Assembly (NCBI GenBank): GCA_000750105.3
Contig: JPHH03000008.1
Location: 434,001-498,000 of the forward strand
DNA: 64,000 bases
Origin: Tolypocladium sp. Sup5 PDA-1
Taxonomy: Eukaryota > Ascomycota > Sordariomycetes > Hypocreales > Ophiocordycipitaceae
Direction of reading: 5' to 3'
The position numbers and the translations under genes are program-made. The notes beneath the pieces are model-generated. The model worked only from the letters and a program-made list of their open reading frames with translations, was not told where the DNA came from and made no database searches. Below, one piece after another: positions 40,801-52,064 of the stretch (the first letter of the stretch is position 1; each line of letters begins with the position of its first letter).

Positions 40801-42459
40801 GTATTCTGATTCTTCAAGTTGTTCGAATGAAAAGTGGCCTGTCAAATGAGCAAGGCGCACTCTGGTAGGTAGCAAGTGCCGGTAAGCGTCTGGCGTACTC
40901 ATTTGCTTCTTGAGCGCAGACGTAGAACCCCCGCTCTCCTGGGACTGCTCTTCAGCTTGTGACGAGTCTTGGGAATACGACAAATCCCTCGAACCGCCAT
41001 CCCCGATGTAGCTCTTTGTAGCTGCCGCATATTGACCCGTGATATGCCAGTAAGGTCTTTTGCATGGCCGACCAGGAAGTTTGTCCGTGGTTTGGAGTTG
41101 CTCAGGAGCGTCCATTGACGACCTTTTAGTGGAACGCATGACGAAGTCTGACAGCCGTCTACCTATGTTGTATGAGGTGGTCTGTTCCAGCATGGAAGAT
41201 TCAGGCCGTGCAATCTCAAATGCCATCCAGTCAAGCTCGTGTCCGGGCACCAGATCCGGCAATTTGGCCAGCTGGTTGTCGTCGTTGCCGAACCTCTGCA
41301 TCCGGAGAAGTCCACGTAAGAAACTCATGATGAGGGTGATCGCTAGCTGGGCGATTGAGACCCAGGCCTTGAGTCCGCGCAGTCCAATGAACTGCAAAAC
41401 GTAGCCAAACATGGTGCATATTCCGGCAAGGAAGGTGAGCCACTCGAATGCCTTGTTCACTTTTCCTTTCCGCGAAGATGTCCAGTACCTCAAAGGCTTC
41501 GACGCACTTTCGAAATGCGAAAAGGGATCAAAGCTTTGGTCGCCAATGACCTGGGGTCCCGGCTGGAGCCAAAGTAGACGGCTATGCTGAGTAGATGTAG
41601 AGGATTTTGTTCGTCGCTTGTAAGTGACCTCTTGCGTTGCTTGGCCGACGAGAGCAGCACAGCTCCACATGCCAATGCATAGAAGAACTGTTCCAGCTAT
41701 GAACATGCGAGGTGCGTAATCTTCAGCCGCAGGGTTTGTTGGATGATACAGAGTCCAGTCCAATGTCCAAGCGCCAAAGCCAGCAAGGAAAAGAATGCCG
41801 ACTTGAAGGATAGTCCCCGTTATGGCCACCAATATAAAAATCCAAAGTGGTTGTCGCTTGATTCCGATATTGAGAGATAGATTTGGCTTCGGCGCGAATC
41901 CATTCGACGGGCCACGTCCAGTGTCACTGCTAGTGAAGAACGAACCGCGAAGCTTCGTCCATTCGCATTCATCTTCTTCCATTTTCTGGAGGTAATGCTG
42001 GAATAGGAAGAGTCGCTGTCCCTCTGCTCCCCGGGGCGTCTTTTGGGCTTGGGGGGAAACGCAAACGAGCTCGAGCACATTTGGCTGGCCAAGGACGCGG
42101 GTGATGCCGCCGTGGTTGAACAGCTCGCACACGTCGCGGCTCGTAGACGTGCACAACTCTGCCTCAACAACGCCATTTCCTTCTTGAGACCGGCCGATGA
42201 AGGCGCGGAGGGAAGAATGACCGCAGACTCGAATCACAGAGACAATTGCCGTGATGATGCCCAGTGGGCATACAGCGAATATGAAGTAGTCGAGGAATGT
42301 TGTGCTCTCGCTGAGATACTGCCTAGTAATGGGCTCGCCAAACAGAGCGATGAGAGGGCCGAGGTCCTGGGCTAGATTGTTGGAGAAGTCGGATAGGTCG
42401 TCGCCAGCAGCGGCACCTTGAATGGTGAGGACCCAGACGAGGACGTAGAGATTCGGCAT
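37900..42459 (-). CDS. multi-pass membrane protein with C-terminal ankyrin-repeat array, 1519 aa
   Basis: One exon. The start chosen is MPNLYVLVWVLTIQG at 42459, which gives a signal peptide or first membrane helix. The frame is open 85 codons further but reads like leader. Residues 1-400 hold about six hydrophobic segments (FIFAVCPLGIITAIVSVI, LWIFILVAITGTILQVGI, MFIAGTVLLCIGMWSC, WLTFLAGICTMFGYVLQFI and the next). A long middle part has no recognised domain. From about residue 1080 (37915..39290) run some 14 ankyrin repeats of about 33 residues with the TPLxWAAxxGH signature. NACHT, HET or kinase motifs are absent. The family recurs in filamentous ascomycetes with unknown role. Ankyrin arrays bind proteins, so a membrane-anchored sensor or adaptor is plausible. 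Repeat units are similar but not identical in DNA. Confidence 0.85.
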   Translation of the reverse strand: MPNLYVLVWVLTIQGAAAGDDLSDFSNNLAQDLGPLIALFGEPITRQYLSESTTFLDYFIFAVCPLGIITAIVSVIRVCGHSSLRAFIGRSQEGNGVVEAELCTSTSRDVCELFNHGGITRVLGQPNVLELVCVSPQAQKTPRGAEGQRLFLFQHYLQKMEEDECEWTKLRGSFFTSSDTGRGPSNGFAPKPNLSLNIGIKRQPLWIFILVAITGTILQVGILFLAGFGAWTLDWTLYHPTNPAAEDYAPRMFIAGTVLLCIGMWSCAALVGQATQEVTYKRRTKSSTSTQHSRLLWLQPGPQVIGDQSFDPFSHFESASKPLRYWTSSRKGKVNKAFEWLTFLAGICTMFGYVLQFIGLRGLKAWVSIAQLAITLIMSFLRGLLRMQRFGNDDNQLAKLPDLVPGHELDWMAFEIARPESSMLEQTTSYNIGRRLSDFVMRSTKRSSMDAPEQLQTTDKLPGRPCKRPYWHITGQYAAATKSYIGDGGSRDLSYSQDSSQAEEQSQESGGSTSALKKQMSTPDAYRHLLPTRVRLAHLTGHFSFEQLEESEYQSWKDSLVRVRARARMLSAGIEEAIQNLISYEEKNRQREDIELRIKAITSSGSGSDSKPHEQEVIVVVKAPANIHSTQPGWRVDSAQIEALLGLWMWSLIYDERLVYEDETSNQYSSAEKRGDEAMQMISAGYDDDSWEGRKTDIEDEMNLWLGSTRIEFPEYILHMNEKEACGNNDLWILKAGTSDALEMLKGSHSTTDQMPRRLFGWNVVYKSLGFNPYDAQPPGELSQRHCKRMRLKIQCLPRRRSLLDICTQELFITLISSFLESQGISIPSSTIQESEGNIQLNNRAVDDIARAFVESSLGTRPEALLCIVPALRGQILLDRSSVFLELATGADAYRRHEQWDRAGRLLRWACQVYSSPLSRRLGPGPDGRSTFEFVLHKTAELYRWSLANAKSADRLKFAKEGIDWMSRFLGTVWNAGNSSTSPTSESEADSDSEIQRVAEMVGRYKDVVDKVERDKYSPPSTTDSHPLVQSIRDHERTLALYHLCFVKSKDFGSKTLQPALPLAVRNNWPEVVEAILEMKGSPDSQDEGGRTAASYCAELGYWWYLQTLEGHGAFFDRIDKAGRTPLHWAAQSGQSTTCGKLLDSQQVDHSAEDRDRQTPLWYALLNGHLQIMDQLLDVGVDVDGRNRHGQTPLSWAAKEGKDAIIRKLLDHVSVVNQVDTDGQTPLCWAAVEGHTAAVSILIEKGASVNQANGLSRTPLALAVDRGHEGVVRELLDAGADVSQADTLDYCPLARAADRGRRAVVLQLLGKHAVIDRLGPKRRTPLSLAAEKGHQSVVELLLDNGAEVDHADSSRRRPLRWAAERGHEDIVTLLLDKGAEVNNSDSYGVTPLYAAAESGHDGTVKTLLERGADVNHQVGSYRQTALTRAADRGFDAVVEQLLLHGAEVDLADRRNQTALGWAAEKGRESIVEQLLAKGADVNHTDYVGHTPLSWADKNWHSSIVKLLLDKGAVVPQPRT

Positions 42460-43763
42460 GACTGAAGTGATCCTGAAGATGACCAAGCTCCTTTCAACGA
42501 GGTGCGAGATGGGCCAGCACCGAAGGACCCAGGGGCCATGACAACAGTCCAGGAGGTGTTGTAGACTGGCCGGGTCAACCAACAACCAAGAGGTTGAACA
42601 AGCGAGAACCAGCTCCCGTCGCCGAAACCCACGCGCTGGCAACCTCCGGCGGCAACCTGCAGTTCTTGAGTCCGTACGTACAGCCTTGAGAAACAGGGAC
42701 AATGGCACCACCATGTGCCAAGCAGCTGGCCGCCTTGCGAATGGTCCATTAGCCCCGTCCAGGGTCCATGAGGGCTCGCGTTGATTGGGCCTCTAACCGC
42801 CAGCCGTTGCGAGGCGCGGGACTTTACAGCAGTCTGCCTTGCGTTCCACCCGCAATGGCGAAAGAAGCCAGTCATTGGAAAAACACGGACTACCTCGCAG
42901 GCAACTGGCTGTTGGTCTTGGGCTGTGTACGTACTGAAACGGGGCAGACTCACATGTGCTGTGTTGTCAAGCAGGGTTGTTATGCACGTTGGTCGCAACA
43001 GCTTGACTCATCATTTTACACATTGAACAATGCATGTCGACTTTTCCTCGTCATTGAGACAACTATTCGTGTACGGGCGTAACCGTTTCTATAGCCAGCT
43101 GAGAGCGACGGCGTTTAAGTCCTACAACAGCAAGGGAGATGTAGGTATGTAAGACTAAGACTACTAGGCACAGCAGTCCGAGGAGTGAATATTACTCCGT
43201 ACGAAGCACCCCGCATTCTTGTCCTCAAGAGGAGCACTGCTGCTCCTTTTGAACAAAATACAATGCTCTTTTACCCAGTGAAATCATTACTCGTATATCC
43301 GTAGAACTTTATCTTTCCCATCTGCCTTGTGCACTTAAGAATATATCAATCCACCTTTGGACACGATGAGTTGCTCGCGCAGCAGCACGACCTTCGCCGT
43401 TGGCAGGCCGGTCATGTGTCATGGAATCTCCCAGTTCGACCTCGGGGACGGGCATGGACTTGTCAATGGACGACTCAGAAGACGCAAGCTGAGAGGGTGA
43501 AAGATAGACATGAGTACGGGAGAAGAGGAAGAGCGAAGTGTCTGAAAACAGCTCTTTGCAATGAACGCGATCCTATCGACGTGTTCAACGCCTTATCAGC
43601 GTGGTTTACTTCATTTAGGGGTATTGTTTCTACAACCCATCACTATACATCAATTTGCTCCGCGACGAATGTATTCGCCATTCGTGACCCGAACACCGTC
43701 CTCGCTCAACCCATCCAGAAGAAACAGGACAAATACGACAAAAATACCCATAGTCCAAGCCGC
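42460..43763. other. intergenic
   Basis: Upstream region of the ankyrin gene and 3' flank of the permease gene. One TACTCCGTA motif at 43193. No supported gene. Confidence 0.5.
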
Positions 43764-45661
43764 TCATTTCCAGAACAGCCACCACGGCCGCTCCCCCCCA
43801 TCGCCCTCCCTCTTGCGCACCTGGTCCCTCCCTCGTATCCTCCAAAAGTACACGGGGATTCCCGCAATCACAAACGCCACCACCGCGAGCGTCTGCAGCG
43901 GCTGCGCAAACACCGCGCGGCTGAGCAGGAACAGGCTCACGCAGCAGAAGATGATGGGCGTCGTGATCCACGTCTTGTACGGCCGCTCCAGATGCGGCTC
44001 CTTGACCCGCAGGATGATGAGCCCCAGCACCGTCACGAAGTAGAACGTGTAGCCCGCGACGCCGTAAAAGGTGACGAGCGTCGCGAACTCGCCGACGATG
44101 CAGTAGCCGGCGGTGATGGCCCCGTTGAGGATCAGGGCGTAGATGGGCGTGTAGAAGAGGCCCATGTCGTCGTCCCCGAAGCAGCCGCGCAGCTTCTTGG
44201 AGAACCAGCTTCGCGTGTGTTGCGTTGACAATCCGCGGTCTTCGTTGCCAACGCCGATGCGGCCAAAGACGGCCGGGACGTAACCCTCCTTGCCCGCGAC
44301 GTAGACGAGGCGGCCTGCGGTGAAAGTTGAGGAGTTGAGGGCGCCGAAGCAACTTGCGCTGACGACGAGCGCAAGTACCAGGGCGCCTATGGGTCCAAAC
44401 ACCTTGGATCCAAAGGCAACGGCCACGGTGTTGGAGCCGTTGATTTCGTCGATGGGAAGAACGAGGAAGTAGGCCACGTTCGCCAAGACGTACGAAAGAA
44501 TAACCAGAGGCATCGCCGTGTGTATCACACGGGGTAGGTCTCGGCTCGGGTTGCGAAACTCTCCCACCACGTAGTTTGTCTATGAAGCAGCGCGTTAGCC
44601 ATCGAGAAGAAGATTACCGTCGCTGGTGTTGCGCATCTTACATTATCCCACCCATCAAAGGCCCATAGGCCGCCATACAGGGCAACCGCCCAATTTGACA
44701 GGTCGAAAGATGTATTGTCGAACCAGTCGTGCGCCTTCCAGACCACGTCCTTTTCGCCCTTGAATGAGTATCCCGTAATCGCCACCACAATGCCCGTAAC
44801 TGTAACGCCTAGCAATGCCACAAATTTCAAGAACATGAGCAAGTCATTCACCCGCGTGCCCAACCGCGTCGAAATGCAGTTCACAAACGTCACCACGGCG
44901 ATGCCGACGAGGGCGACCGACTTGTTGACCCAGGGGTTGATCGTCTCGGCCTCGGCGCCAATGATGGCCCGTACAAAGTATTCCCCCATGATGATGGAAA
45001 TGATGGCGGCGCTCCCCGGCTTGAGGACCAAGACGGCTACCCAGGTGAAAAGAAAGCCGGCGATTTCGCCAAACGTCTTGGCCAGGTAGACCTGCGAGCC
45101 GCCGTTGAGGGGGATGGCACCTCCCAGTTCGGCGTAGGAGGCGGCGCCTGTCCAGGCCAGAATGCCTGCGACGACCCAGACCACCAGCGCGGCGCCGGCA
45201 GATCCAACCTTGGAGCTCACCTGGCTGGGCGAGGAGAAGATGCCTGAGCCAATGATCAATCCAACAATCAGCGACAACCCGTTGAGGTACGTCAGCGTCT
45301 TGTGCTTCTCCAGCGACCCTCCTCCTAATCCGCGCCCTGGCCGCGCCGTTGAAGTCGGTGCGCCAATCGGCGCATATCCACCCGTGCCTGTCGTCGAGCT
45401 CAATGGAAACAGATTTCCCGCAAAGTCAAACGCCGACGACACCGAGTATGAGCGCCCGTGCATTCCTATCCTCCCTGCCGGGTTGCCATCGTCGAGCGGA
45501 TCCTCCTCTTCTACGAGCGACAGCCTCCGGGAAGACGAGATGCTCGGTCGCGAGGACACTTCTGACACACCGCCATCGTTGACCATGCTCGAGCTCGCCA
45601 GCGACGCAAGCTCCAGGGAGTCTCGCGTCTGCGACTGCGCGCCGCCAGCGTATGGGGGCAT
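43764..45661 (-). CDS. L-type amino-acid permease (SLC7/MUP1-like), 611 aa
   Basis: Two exons, 45661..44642 and 44579..43764, with a 62-nt intron (GTAAGA donor, GCTAAC branch) after GGLWAFDGWDN. It belongs to the amino acid/polyamine permease superfamily, Pfam AA_permease_2. The TM1 unwound substrate loop is GLIIGSGIFSSPS, TM3 carries NGGSQVYLAKTFG, and TM6 carries the LWAFDGWDN motif. About twelve hydrophobic segments follow a 110-residue Ser-rich cytosolic N-terminus with many possible phosphorylation sites. In the second exon an extra hydrophilic loop (RSWFSKKLRGCFGDDD) sits between helices. High-affinity methionine permeases and metazoan LAT subunits share this plan; the substrate is therefore probably a neutral amino acid. 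The frame is open upstream to a TTG, but the first ATG (MPPYAGG) is taken as start. Confidence 0.9.
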
Positions 45662-46258
45662 CGCGACGGGGCGCCCTGGGGGCAAAGTCTCGCGGCTCTA
45701 GTGGGGGCGGCTGACGTCGATGTCCAAAGTCGCAGGCGATGAGTCCTGGTTCTAGCAGCAGCAGCCCATAGCGGCAGTGTAGCAGACGAGCGCGCAGAGG
45801 ATGGGGAGGCGATGGTCGACGTGACGGGGCTCGCGTGACGTCGTGAGGAGTGACGCTCGGTCTGCGGGTAGTTCTTCGTTGCTCGTAAACGCTGATGCCA
45901 AGGTCTATACAAGTACAATAGACAAATGCGTCGGAAGAATGCGACGGAGACTTCGAACCTTTGGGGAAGCGAGGCAGAAGCTGCTGGTGCTGTTGCCTGC
46001 AAGGGAAGTTAATAGGAGAAGATTGAGGAGCCCGGTCAGGTTAGCAGCGGCTCGTTGTAATGAAAGTGACGATGGTTGACCCCGTTCCGTGCACTTGCCT
46101 CCTTCCTCATTGGCCGCACCAGCCCGAGCAAGTGCCGTGCACCTGCTTAGGTAACCCAGCCAAGGCCACGCCCCTCCAAACGGAATCCCAATCAACCCAT
46201 ATCAACCATTACACCTCTTATTATCACAAGCCCGAACCAGGGTGGCATCTTTTGCGCC
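45662..46258. other. divergent promoter region
   Basis: This is the shared upstream space of the permease (leftward) and the FAM32A-like gene (rightward). No other feature recognised. Confidence 0.5.
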
Positions 46259-46717
46259 ATGCCTTCCGACGACTACGCTGCCGTGGGCGGCGGCGCCTTG
46301 AGGATAAAGGGCGCCAAGGTGCAGAAGAAGAAGAAGAAGAAGGACAAGAGCGCCTTGGAGAAGAATCCCTCCGCCGGAGGCAACGCCCTCGTCAAGAAGG
46401 ACGCCGCCAAGAAGGGCGCCGCTGAGAAACGGGCAGAGAGCTCGGAGCAAGAGGACAAGGATGACGACGAGGGGCCAGTGGTTCCAAAGACGGAAGCAGA
46501 GAGGCGATACGAAGAGGTCAAGAAGAAGCGGGTGAGTCTGGATCGCATGTGGCCTCGTCTCAGCACCCGGCTAACCGGTCCTCAGCTTCTCGAAATCCAA
46601 GCCTCCGGTGCCCGGCCCGAGTTGCTCAAGACACACAAAGAGCGTGTCGAGGAGCTCAACACGTACCTGTCCAAGCTGAGCGAGCATCACGACATGCCCA
46701 AGATCGGCCCTGGCTAG
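46259..46717 (+). CDS. FAM32A-like (DUF1754) nuclear protein, 134 aa
   Basis: Two exons, 46259..46531 and 46586..46717. The 54-nt intron is a multiple of three with a GGCTAACC branch site; reading through it is open but interrupts the helix, so splicing is preferred. The product opens MPSDDYAAVGGGALRIKG, then a KVQKKKKKKDKS run, which is the DUF1754/FAM32A signature. It ends in a helix that includes RYEEVKKKR, LLEIQ and THKERVEELNTYLS. The human relative is a component of the catalytic spliceosome near the 3' splice site. Small, very basic at the N-terminus and probably nuclear. The start context is GCGCCATGCC. Confidence 0.88.
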   Translation: MPSDDYAAVGGGALRIKGAKVQKKKKKKDKSALEKNPSAGGNALVKKDAAKKGAAEKRAESSEQEDKDDDEGPVVPKTEAERRYEEVKKKRVSLDRMWPRLSTRLTGPQLLEIQASGARPELLKTHKERVEELNTYLSKLSEHHDMPKIGPG

Positions 46718-47262
46718 GCGGCACCCCGGAAACGAAGCGACAGAGCGGACCCGGAGTCATGGATACGGAGTTGATGGCGTTTGGTTATACCCTCGAATTG
46801 ACATGAAAGTTTCAATTTTGCGGGCCCTGTGATGATTGATACAACAGCCAGACATGAAAGTGATCCCGCACCAATTGTCGACCACTCAGGTACAACTGAA
46901 TGCAGCTCATGTTAGAGAGAACAATGCATCTCAAACGCTCACGTATTCAGTGTGCCGAAAGCGGCATGTCGGTAACTCTGAAATCAATGTACTTGTCCAT
47001 GCTATGCAGTTACAGTTTGTCCCGTTTATATCCAACTCCCATTAATACCCAGCAATCGAGTACTTGTCCCGTCCAATCTAATCCTTTTCTTGCCCTTTGC
47101 GCACCTGATGCTATCACCCAGTCTATTTAGTCACCTGTCCCGATGACAAAGGAGAGTCGTTAGATCATAAATTGATCCTGATGCCGAAACGCAATGCTGT
47201 CGCCAGGGGTCCCATGTACGTCTGAAATTCCAAAGTAAAAACAAGCAGCAGCGCTCCGTTGC
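46718..47262. other. intergenic, convergent 3' ends
   Basis: A/T-richer spacer with no recognisable feature. Confidence 0.5.
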
Positions 47263-48727
47263 TTACGCCAACAAAACCGCGGCGGCCAAGGCTCCGGCTG
47301 CGACGGCCAGGCCGACCTCGCCCCGCTTCTGTGACGCGGCGTTTTGCAAGTCAGGGTTGCTCGAGCCGGACGCGGTGGGGGAGGGCACGACGGCAACCCA
47401 GGAGGTCGAGGTGATGGTGGTGGTGCCGCCGTTGCCCAAAGTCGTCGTCAGGGTCTTCCGTACTGCACTCGACGTAGTCACCTTGCCCGTCGTGATGGTC
47501 TTTTGAGTTGAAGTCGGGGTAGAAGTCGGGGTGGTTGCCTCTGCATAAAAGTCAGTCATGAACCTCGTCAAACATGGCAGCACGTTCTATATGGTTAGGT
47601 ATCAGAGTCTCCAGATCCAGCCGCACTCGCGGGGAAGCCACCAAGTTTCTCGTGGTGAAACATGGCTCTCAGGCGGTGTTGGTACGTGCCCCCGTCCTCG
47701 GTCGATTGCAGAAGACAGAAACTACAACCGACATACCGAAAGTCTGCAATGTTGGCGTCGACCGCGGCTGCGATGTTGTCGTGGAAGGTATCACCGAAGT
47801 GGAAAAAGACAACGAAGAGGAGGAAGAAGAGCTATCTACTGGAAACGTACTGGAAGAAGAAGAGGTGGACACTGCAGCACTGGAAGAGGAAGAAGACGTC
47901 GAGCGAGTTGGCTCACTCGTCGTAGACGTACCAGAGGAAGAGGGAGATGACGAGGGGGTGGTTGACGGCGCCTTGCTTGTCGAAGAGGTCGGGGTAGTTG
48001 ATGGCGGCTGAGAAGTCGATGAGGTCGACGTGGTGGAAGGCGCCTGTGACGTGGTGGTAGGTTCAGTCCGGACGCTGGTGCTGCTGGTGGTCGGAGTCGC
48101 GACGCTGGTCGTTGGCGTTGACTGGCCTATGGTTGTGGTCAGTAAGGCGCGCTCTAGTGTAATTGGACGAATTGTGGCGGCTGAAAACTCACTTGTTGTG
48201 GGTTCGGATGGCTTCGTTTCCGAAGTAGTAGTAGGAGTGGTCGATTGGACAGTGACACCGCCAGCCGAAGTGGTATTGCTGCCGCTGCCGTCGTTCTGTC
48301 GTCTGGCCAACTCGGCCAGGGTCGTAGCAAGACCGGGCTCATCAGCATGGACGGCCTTGATGGCCTCGTTGTCCGATTTATAGACCCCGTGCTGATATCT
48401 GTCCGGGAAGTAGGCGTGCAGGAGCCTGTGAAGAAGATCCGGTGATGGGTCCTTGGCCAGGGCGGCCTTTACCTCGTGGTCCGAGACACCATGGCCAGTG
48501 CCCAGGCATCGTGATGCTGCAGAGTCCTTGGCCACGGCAAGGCCCAAGCCAACGAACAGGCCAACGATGATGGCCACGAGCAACCGCCGGATGGGAGACA
48601 TCTTTCGTTTCGGCTGGGATTCCTGGGGTCCGGCCGGGATAAAAGCAGTCTTCTCCTCTTCCTCTGTGCTCAGTAGTCCAGCCTCCAGTTTGTGGTCACG
48701 CCCGTCGTGGACGGGGATGGGAGCCAT
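47263..48727 (-). CDS. Ser/Thr-rich (mucin-like) membrane protein, 400 aa
   Basis: Three exons: 48727..48193, 48126..47737 and 47540..47263. The 66-nt intron has a CTGAC branch; the second, 196 nt, is long. The start taken is MAPIPVHDGRD (AACATGG); another ATG lies 16 codons upstream. A polar 45-residue head ending KRKMSPIRR precedes one strong membrane helix, LLVAIIVGLFVGLGLAVA. A folded stretch with several His residues (LLHRLLHAYFPDRYQHG) follows, then about 200 residues made almost wholly of Ser, Thr and Pro, a likely O-mannosylated stalk. The extreme C-terminus is a small-residue site followed by GEVGLAVAAGALAAAVLLA, which resembles a GPI-attachment tail. Topology is thus type II anchor plus possible lipid anchor. 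Wall or surface function is inferred. Confidence 0.75.
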
Positions 48728-51700
48728 GTTGTTGATATACAGGGCAAAGTGCCGTCGATGGTCAATGAGCTGCACGGCGTCTGTATGTAGTGTTTGAAGA
48801 GGGACCCTGCAGAGCCGCTACGGGCAAACTGGATAAGTGTCGATAATGGCTGGTGAAGGCTGGCAGGCCAAGGGAAGCAAAATGTTGGCACAAGCAGCGT
48901 TAGTGGTCCATGTGCATCCGAAGGCGAGGTTCCGGGGGGGGACAGGGAAGAGGCGGCACTGGAGGAGGGTGCGAGTATCCAGAGGAAGGTTTAGATAGCC
49001 TAGCCTGGCTGTCGACTCGTATGATGTGAGCGGCGAGGGGAGAGAAAAGGAAGGAAAAGAAGAAGAGGAGGAGGGGGTGCAGGGACAGACGGCACGCAAT
49101 CGGCTCGTTTGTGTTTGAGGTTGGGCGTCGCGAGTGATGGATGAGTGGTGTGGGTTTTTGTCGACGACGGACGCGGGCTGGAGCCGGCTGGGATGGTGGC
49201 GGGACGGTGGACCAGCTCCGTCCGCCAAGCCCAACCGACGAGATGTCGTATGGAGTCTCTGGACCGAACGTACGGAGTACGAGCTGCAGCGTCTCGCGCC
49301 CAGCCTCTGCGATTGTCAGGCAATGCCTGCTTGCAGTGATTATGCTGCAGCCGGGGGGGCAAGGCAGTGGAGCAGCAGCCGCAAGCCCGGTTGTTCAGCA
49401 GCTCTCGCTGGACGTCCGGGTCGATTTGCAAGCTTCGCTGCTGGGTGGAACCGCTGTCGCCTCTGACCGGTGGTGACGCAGCTGGCAGGGAACGGGGTGG
49501 AGGACAAAAACAAACGCCGGCGATGAGCGGGACTGTGATGCCGTATCGGACAGGCAATGCAGAGGCACAGCAGCAAGACTCCTCTTTTGAATTGTGCCCG
49601 TTGCCCGCCTGAAGGGGGCGCCACGAGCCGATATACGCGATGTACATTGCCGGCATCAGACGTCTCTATCGACACGCAACAGCCCTTGCAATTGGCAAGT
49701 TGAATGTGTCGGATCCCACGAGGCGGCTCTGTCGAACCCTGGCCTCCAGGTGGTGCCAGCGGAGACGATGGAGGCTCATCACAGCTGAAGTCGACCCGGC
49801 GGTGGCATGCGGCAGCGCCTGAGTGGCCCAGTGCAGGGATTGATCCGGATCTTCTGGCACGGCTCCGGCGCTAGCGACCCCCGCCGGCGGCGTGGCCCAA
49901 CAAGGCCCAGAGGCAAGGCGACCGTCGACCAAACCTGGCAAGCCTGGAACAATCCGTGGAGCATCCAGGTCTCTTGATGGCTGAGCCTCGAGGTGTCTTA
50001 AAAAAGATACGAAGCGTCAATTGTGGGCAATTGAATAATAATAATACTCCGTACTTCGTATGTAAGTTACCCCGTACATACGCGTATGTATGCATGAACT
50101 GCCCCTGCTGCCCTCCCTTCTGAAACCTCGACACTAGCTGCGTGCTGGCCTCACGCCGTGACGATGGCGCCGTGGGAGCCTGTGACATCACCACCATCAC
50201 AGGCCGCTGGTGAAACTCCTCCCACTGGCGCGAGACTCGTACTGGCTCCAGTTCCCAGCCTCCGGGAATACGACATGGCCCAGAACAACCACCGACAGAC
50301 TGGCCCGTAAACCGGAGCGGCCGCTCCCCGTGAGCAATTGGTCCACGAGCGCAGGCTAACCCAAGCCGTTGGCTGCACTGCTCGGCCTTGGGTCTCACAG
50401 CGAGCCCCAGCGCCCGGATAATACACCACCACCTTGGCCACTAGCTGCAGGTGGCACAGCTTGGGACGAAGCAGATCTTCAACGAGATTGGCGAGCGATA
50501 CCTGCACCGCAAGACGCGCTGGCGTCGTCGTCGTGTTGCAGCTGGTGCTGAAAACAGGTGCCAAAAAGTCGGTTCGGGCAGCCATTCGCAGCACGTCTCG
50601 GCAATTGATGGCAGCGACGACGGCTCAACTGTTCTGTGGGCTTCCCCCGGGCATCATCTCAGGCTCCATGCAGTCTTCTTATCTACGGCGTTCAAGGGCG
50701 TTCTTCCCGTGCTGATGCACCCCCTCGCTCTGATACACGACATCCCAGCCGTCGTGCACAACGCGCGGCCAAGGGATCGCCGCACGCATCCGACTGTGCC
50801 GATCCTGGCTCTTGGTCAGACGTCACAGCAATCTCTCTTGGCTAGGAAGACATATAACAACCCATCCGGCTCCATGGCAAGAAATCACGAAAACGAGCCT
50901 GGGCGTAAGACAATCTGGTGGGTGTTGACTTTAGCGTTCCTGTATCCGTAACTAAATTTGGCTTCGGCATCCCTCTCCGTGATGGTGGCCACCTCCTGTG
51001 CCTGGCCCACCAATGACGAAGGCCCTGGTCCGGCCTTGTTGGTCCAGACGAGCGAGCGCTGAAGCTCCCGTGTCCTCGGCAAGCAGCTTGAGAAGCAGCA
51101 GCTTGGGGATTGAACAGCGTCGTTGCCCCTTTCCAGGGCAGCTTCCTGCTTTCTGACGACTCCAGCCCAACTGGCTCAGGAACTCGAGAATGAGGTTGCT
51201 GAGGCCACAAACGCCTGCAGTATGCTCACATACTGCTCTCCAAAGGTGCTTCCAAATATGTGGTCTTTAGTTGCCGGGCCGGGCGCCTCAGTAGCTGCTT
51301 GTCATTTCTTGATTGTGCTATCCGGTAGACCGCAGTATCTGAATGCAAGGCTCGACAGTCACCAGAAGGAATGGACCGTCGTTGTATTACTTCGTATACG
51401 GGATGGCACTACTAGACAAGGGATGATGCTTCAGAATTCGAAATAGTTTTAAGCCGCCTCGCCAATACTGGGAAATCAATCTTCCCGCATTACAACGTTT
51501 TGCACCTGACAGTCAGCTGCAATGCATGCGGCGGTCGTGGCTGAGGTGCCATGTAAGCTGTTGGAGCATGTCGAGATTTCTCGCTGGACTGAAGAGTACG
51601 TCAGCTCTTCCAACAACAGAAGCTCCCACTCACGCTATGTATAACAATGCCACAACCACAGTGTTGAATTTAAGGATAGTAATTCTCTTGGAGATTTATA

Positions 51701-52064
51701 TGCATCCTCATAAATAAGAGGAAATTCTAACAAAATCTCCATCAAAGTCGAGGGGCGAGTGCTGGTAAGCCCGCTGCCAAGTCAACTGCACGTGATGATG
51801 CTAGCTGGCTTGCGCCGCAATCGTCCTAACAAGCTCCCAGCCCACTTTCATGTGACAGCACAGCTCTATCCGGCGTTCTCGATAGCTTCCTCGTCAGCGA
51901 TTTGACTTTTTCGACACCCTCGATGCCATCTCTCCCCAAGCGCTGAAGTGGCCGACCCAGGCTGCCTCCCCGTCGCTCGCTTCGACCGGTACCAAGTGCA
52001 CACCCTCCTCCACTCTCTTGCGACGGCCACCTTCAATGGTTCCCCCGCGACGACGACACCCGTC
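48728..52064. other. 3.3-kb gene-poor region
   Basis: The first 900 nt are likely promoter and leader of the mucin-like gene; the last 150 nt are the leader of dolichol kinase. Between them, long GC-driven frames on both strands have no domain. TACGGAGTA motifs lie at 49271 and 50045, the second within a run of CGTAC-type repeats. Confidence 0.5.

Noticed and set aside
43329..44228. Plus-strand frame of 299 codons
   Set aside because: Mostly antisense to the second permease exon; no domain.
45662..45685. Eight-codon extension of the permease
   Set aside because: It would start at TTG; ATG at 45661 is preferred.
47801..47960. GAA/GAG-rich plus-strand tract resembling an acidic protein
   Set aside because: It is the complement of the Ser/Thr stalk codons of the minus-strand gene.
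49000..49656. 218-codon minus-strand frame upstream of the mucin-like gene
   Set aside because: No domain; Pro/Ser-rich translation of a CT-rich leader.
51948..52064. N-terminal extension of dolichol kinase
   Set aside because: The open frame begins with GTG there; the first ATG is at 52065.
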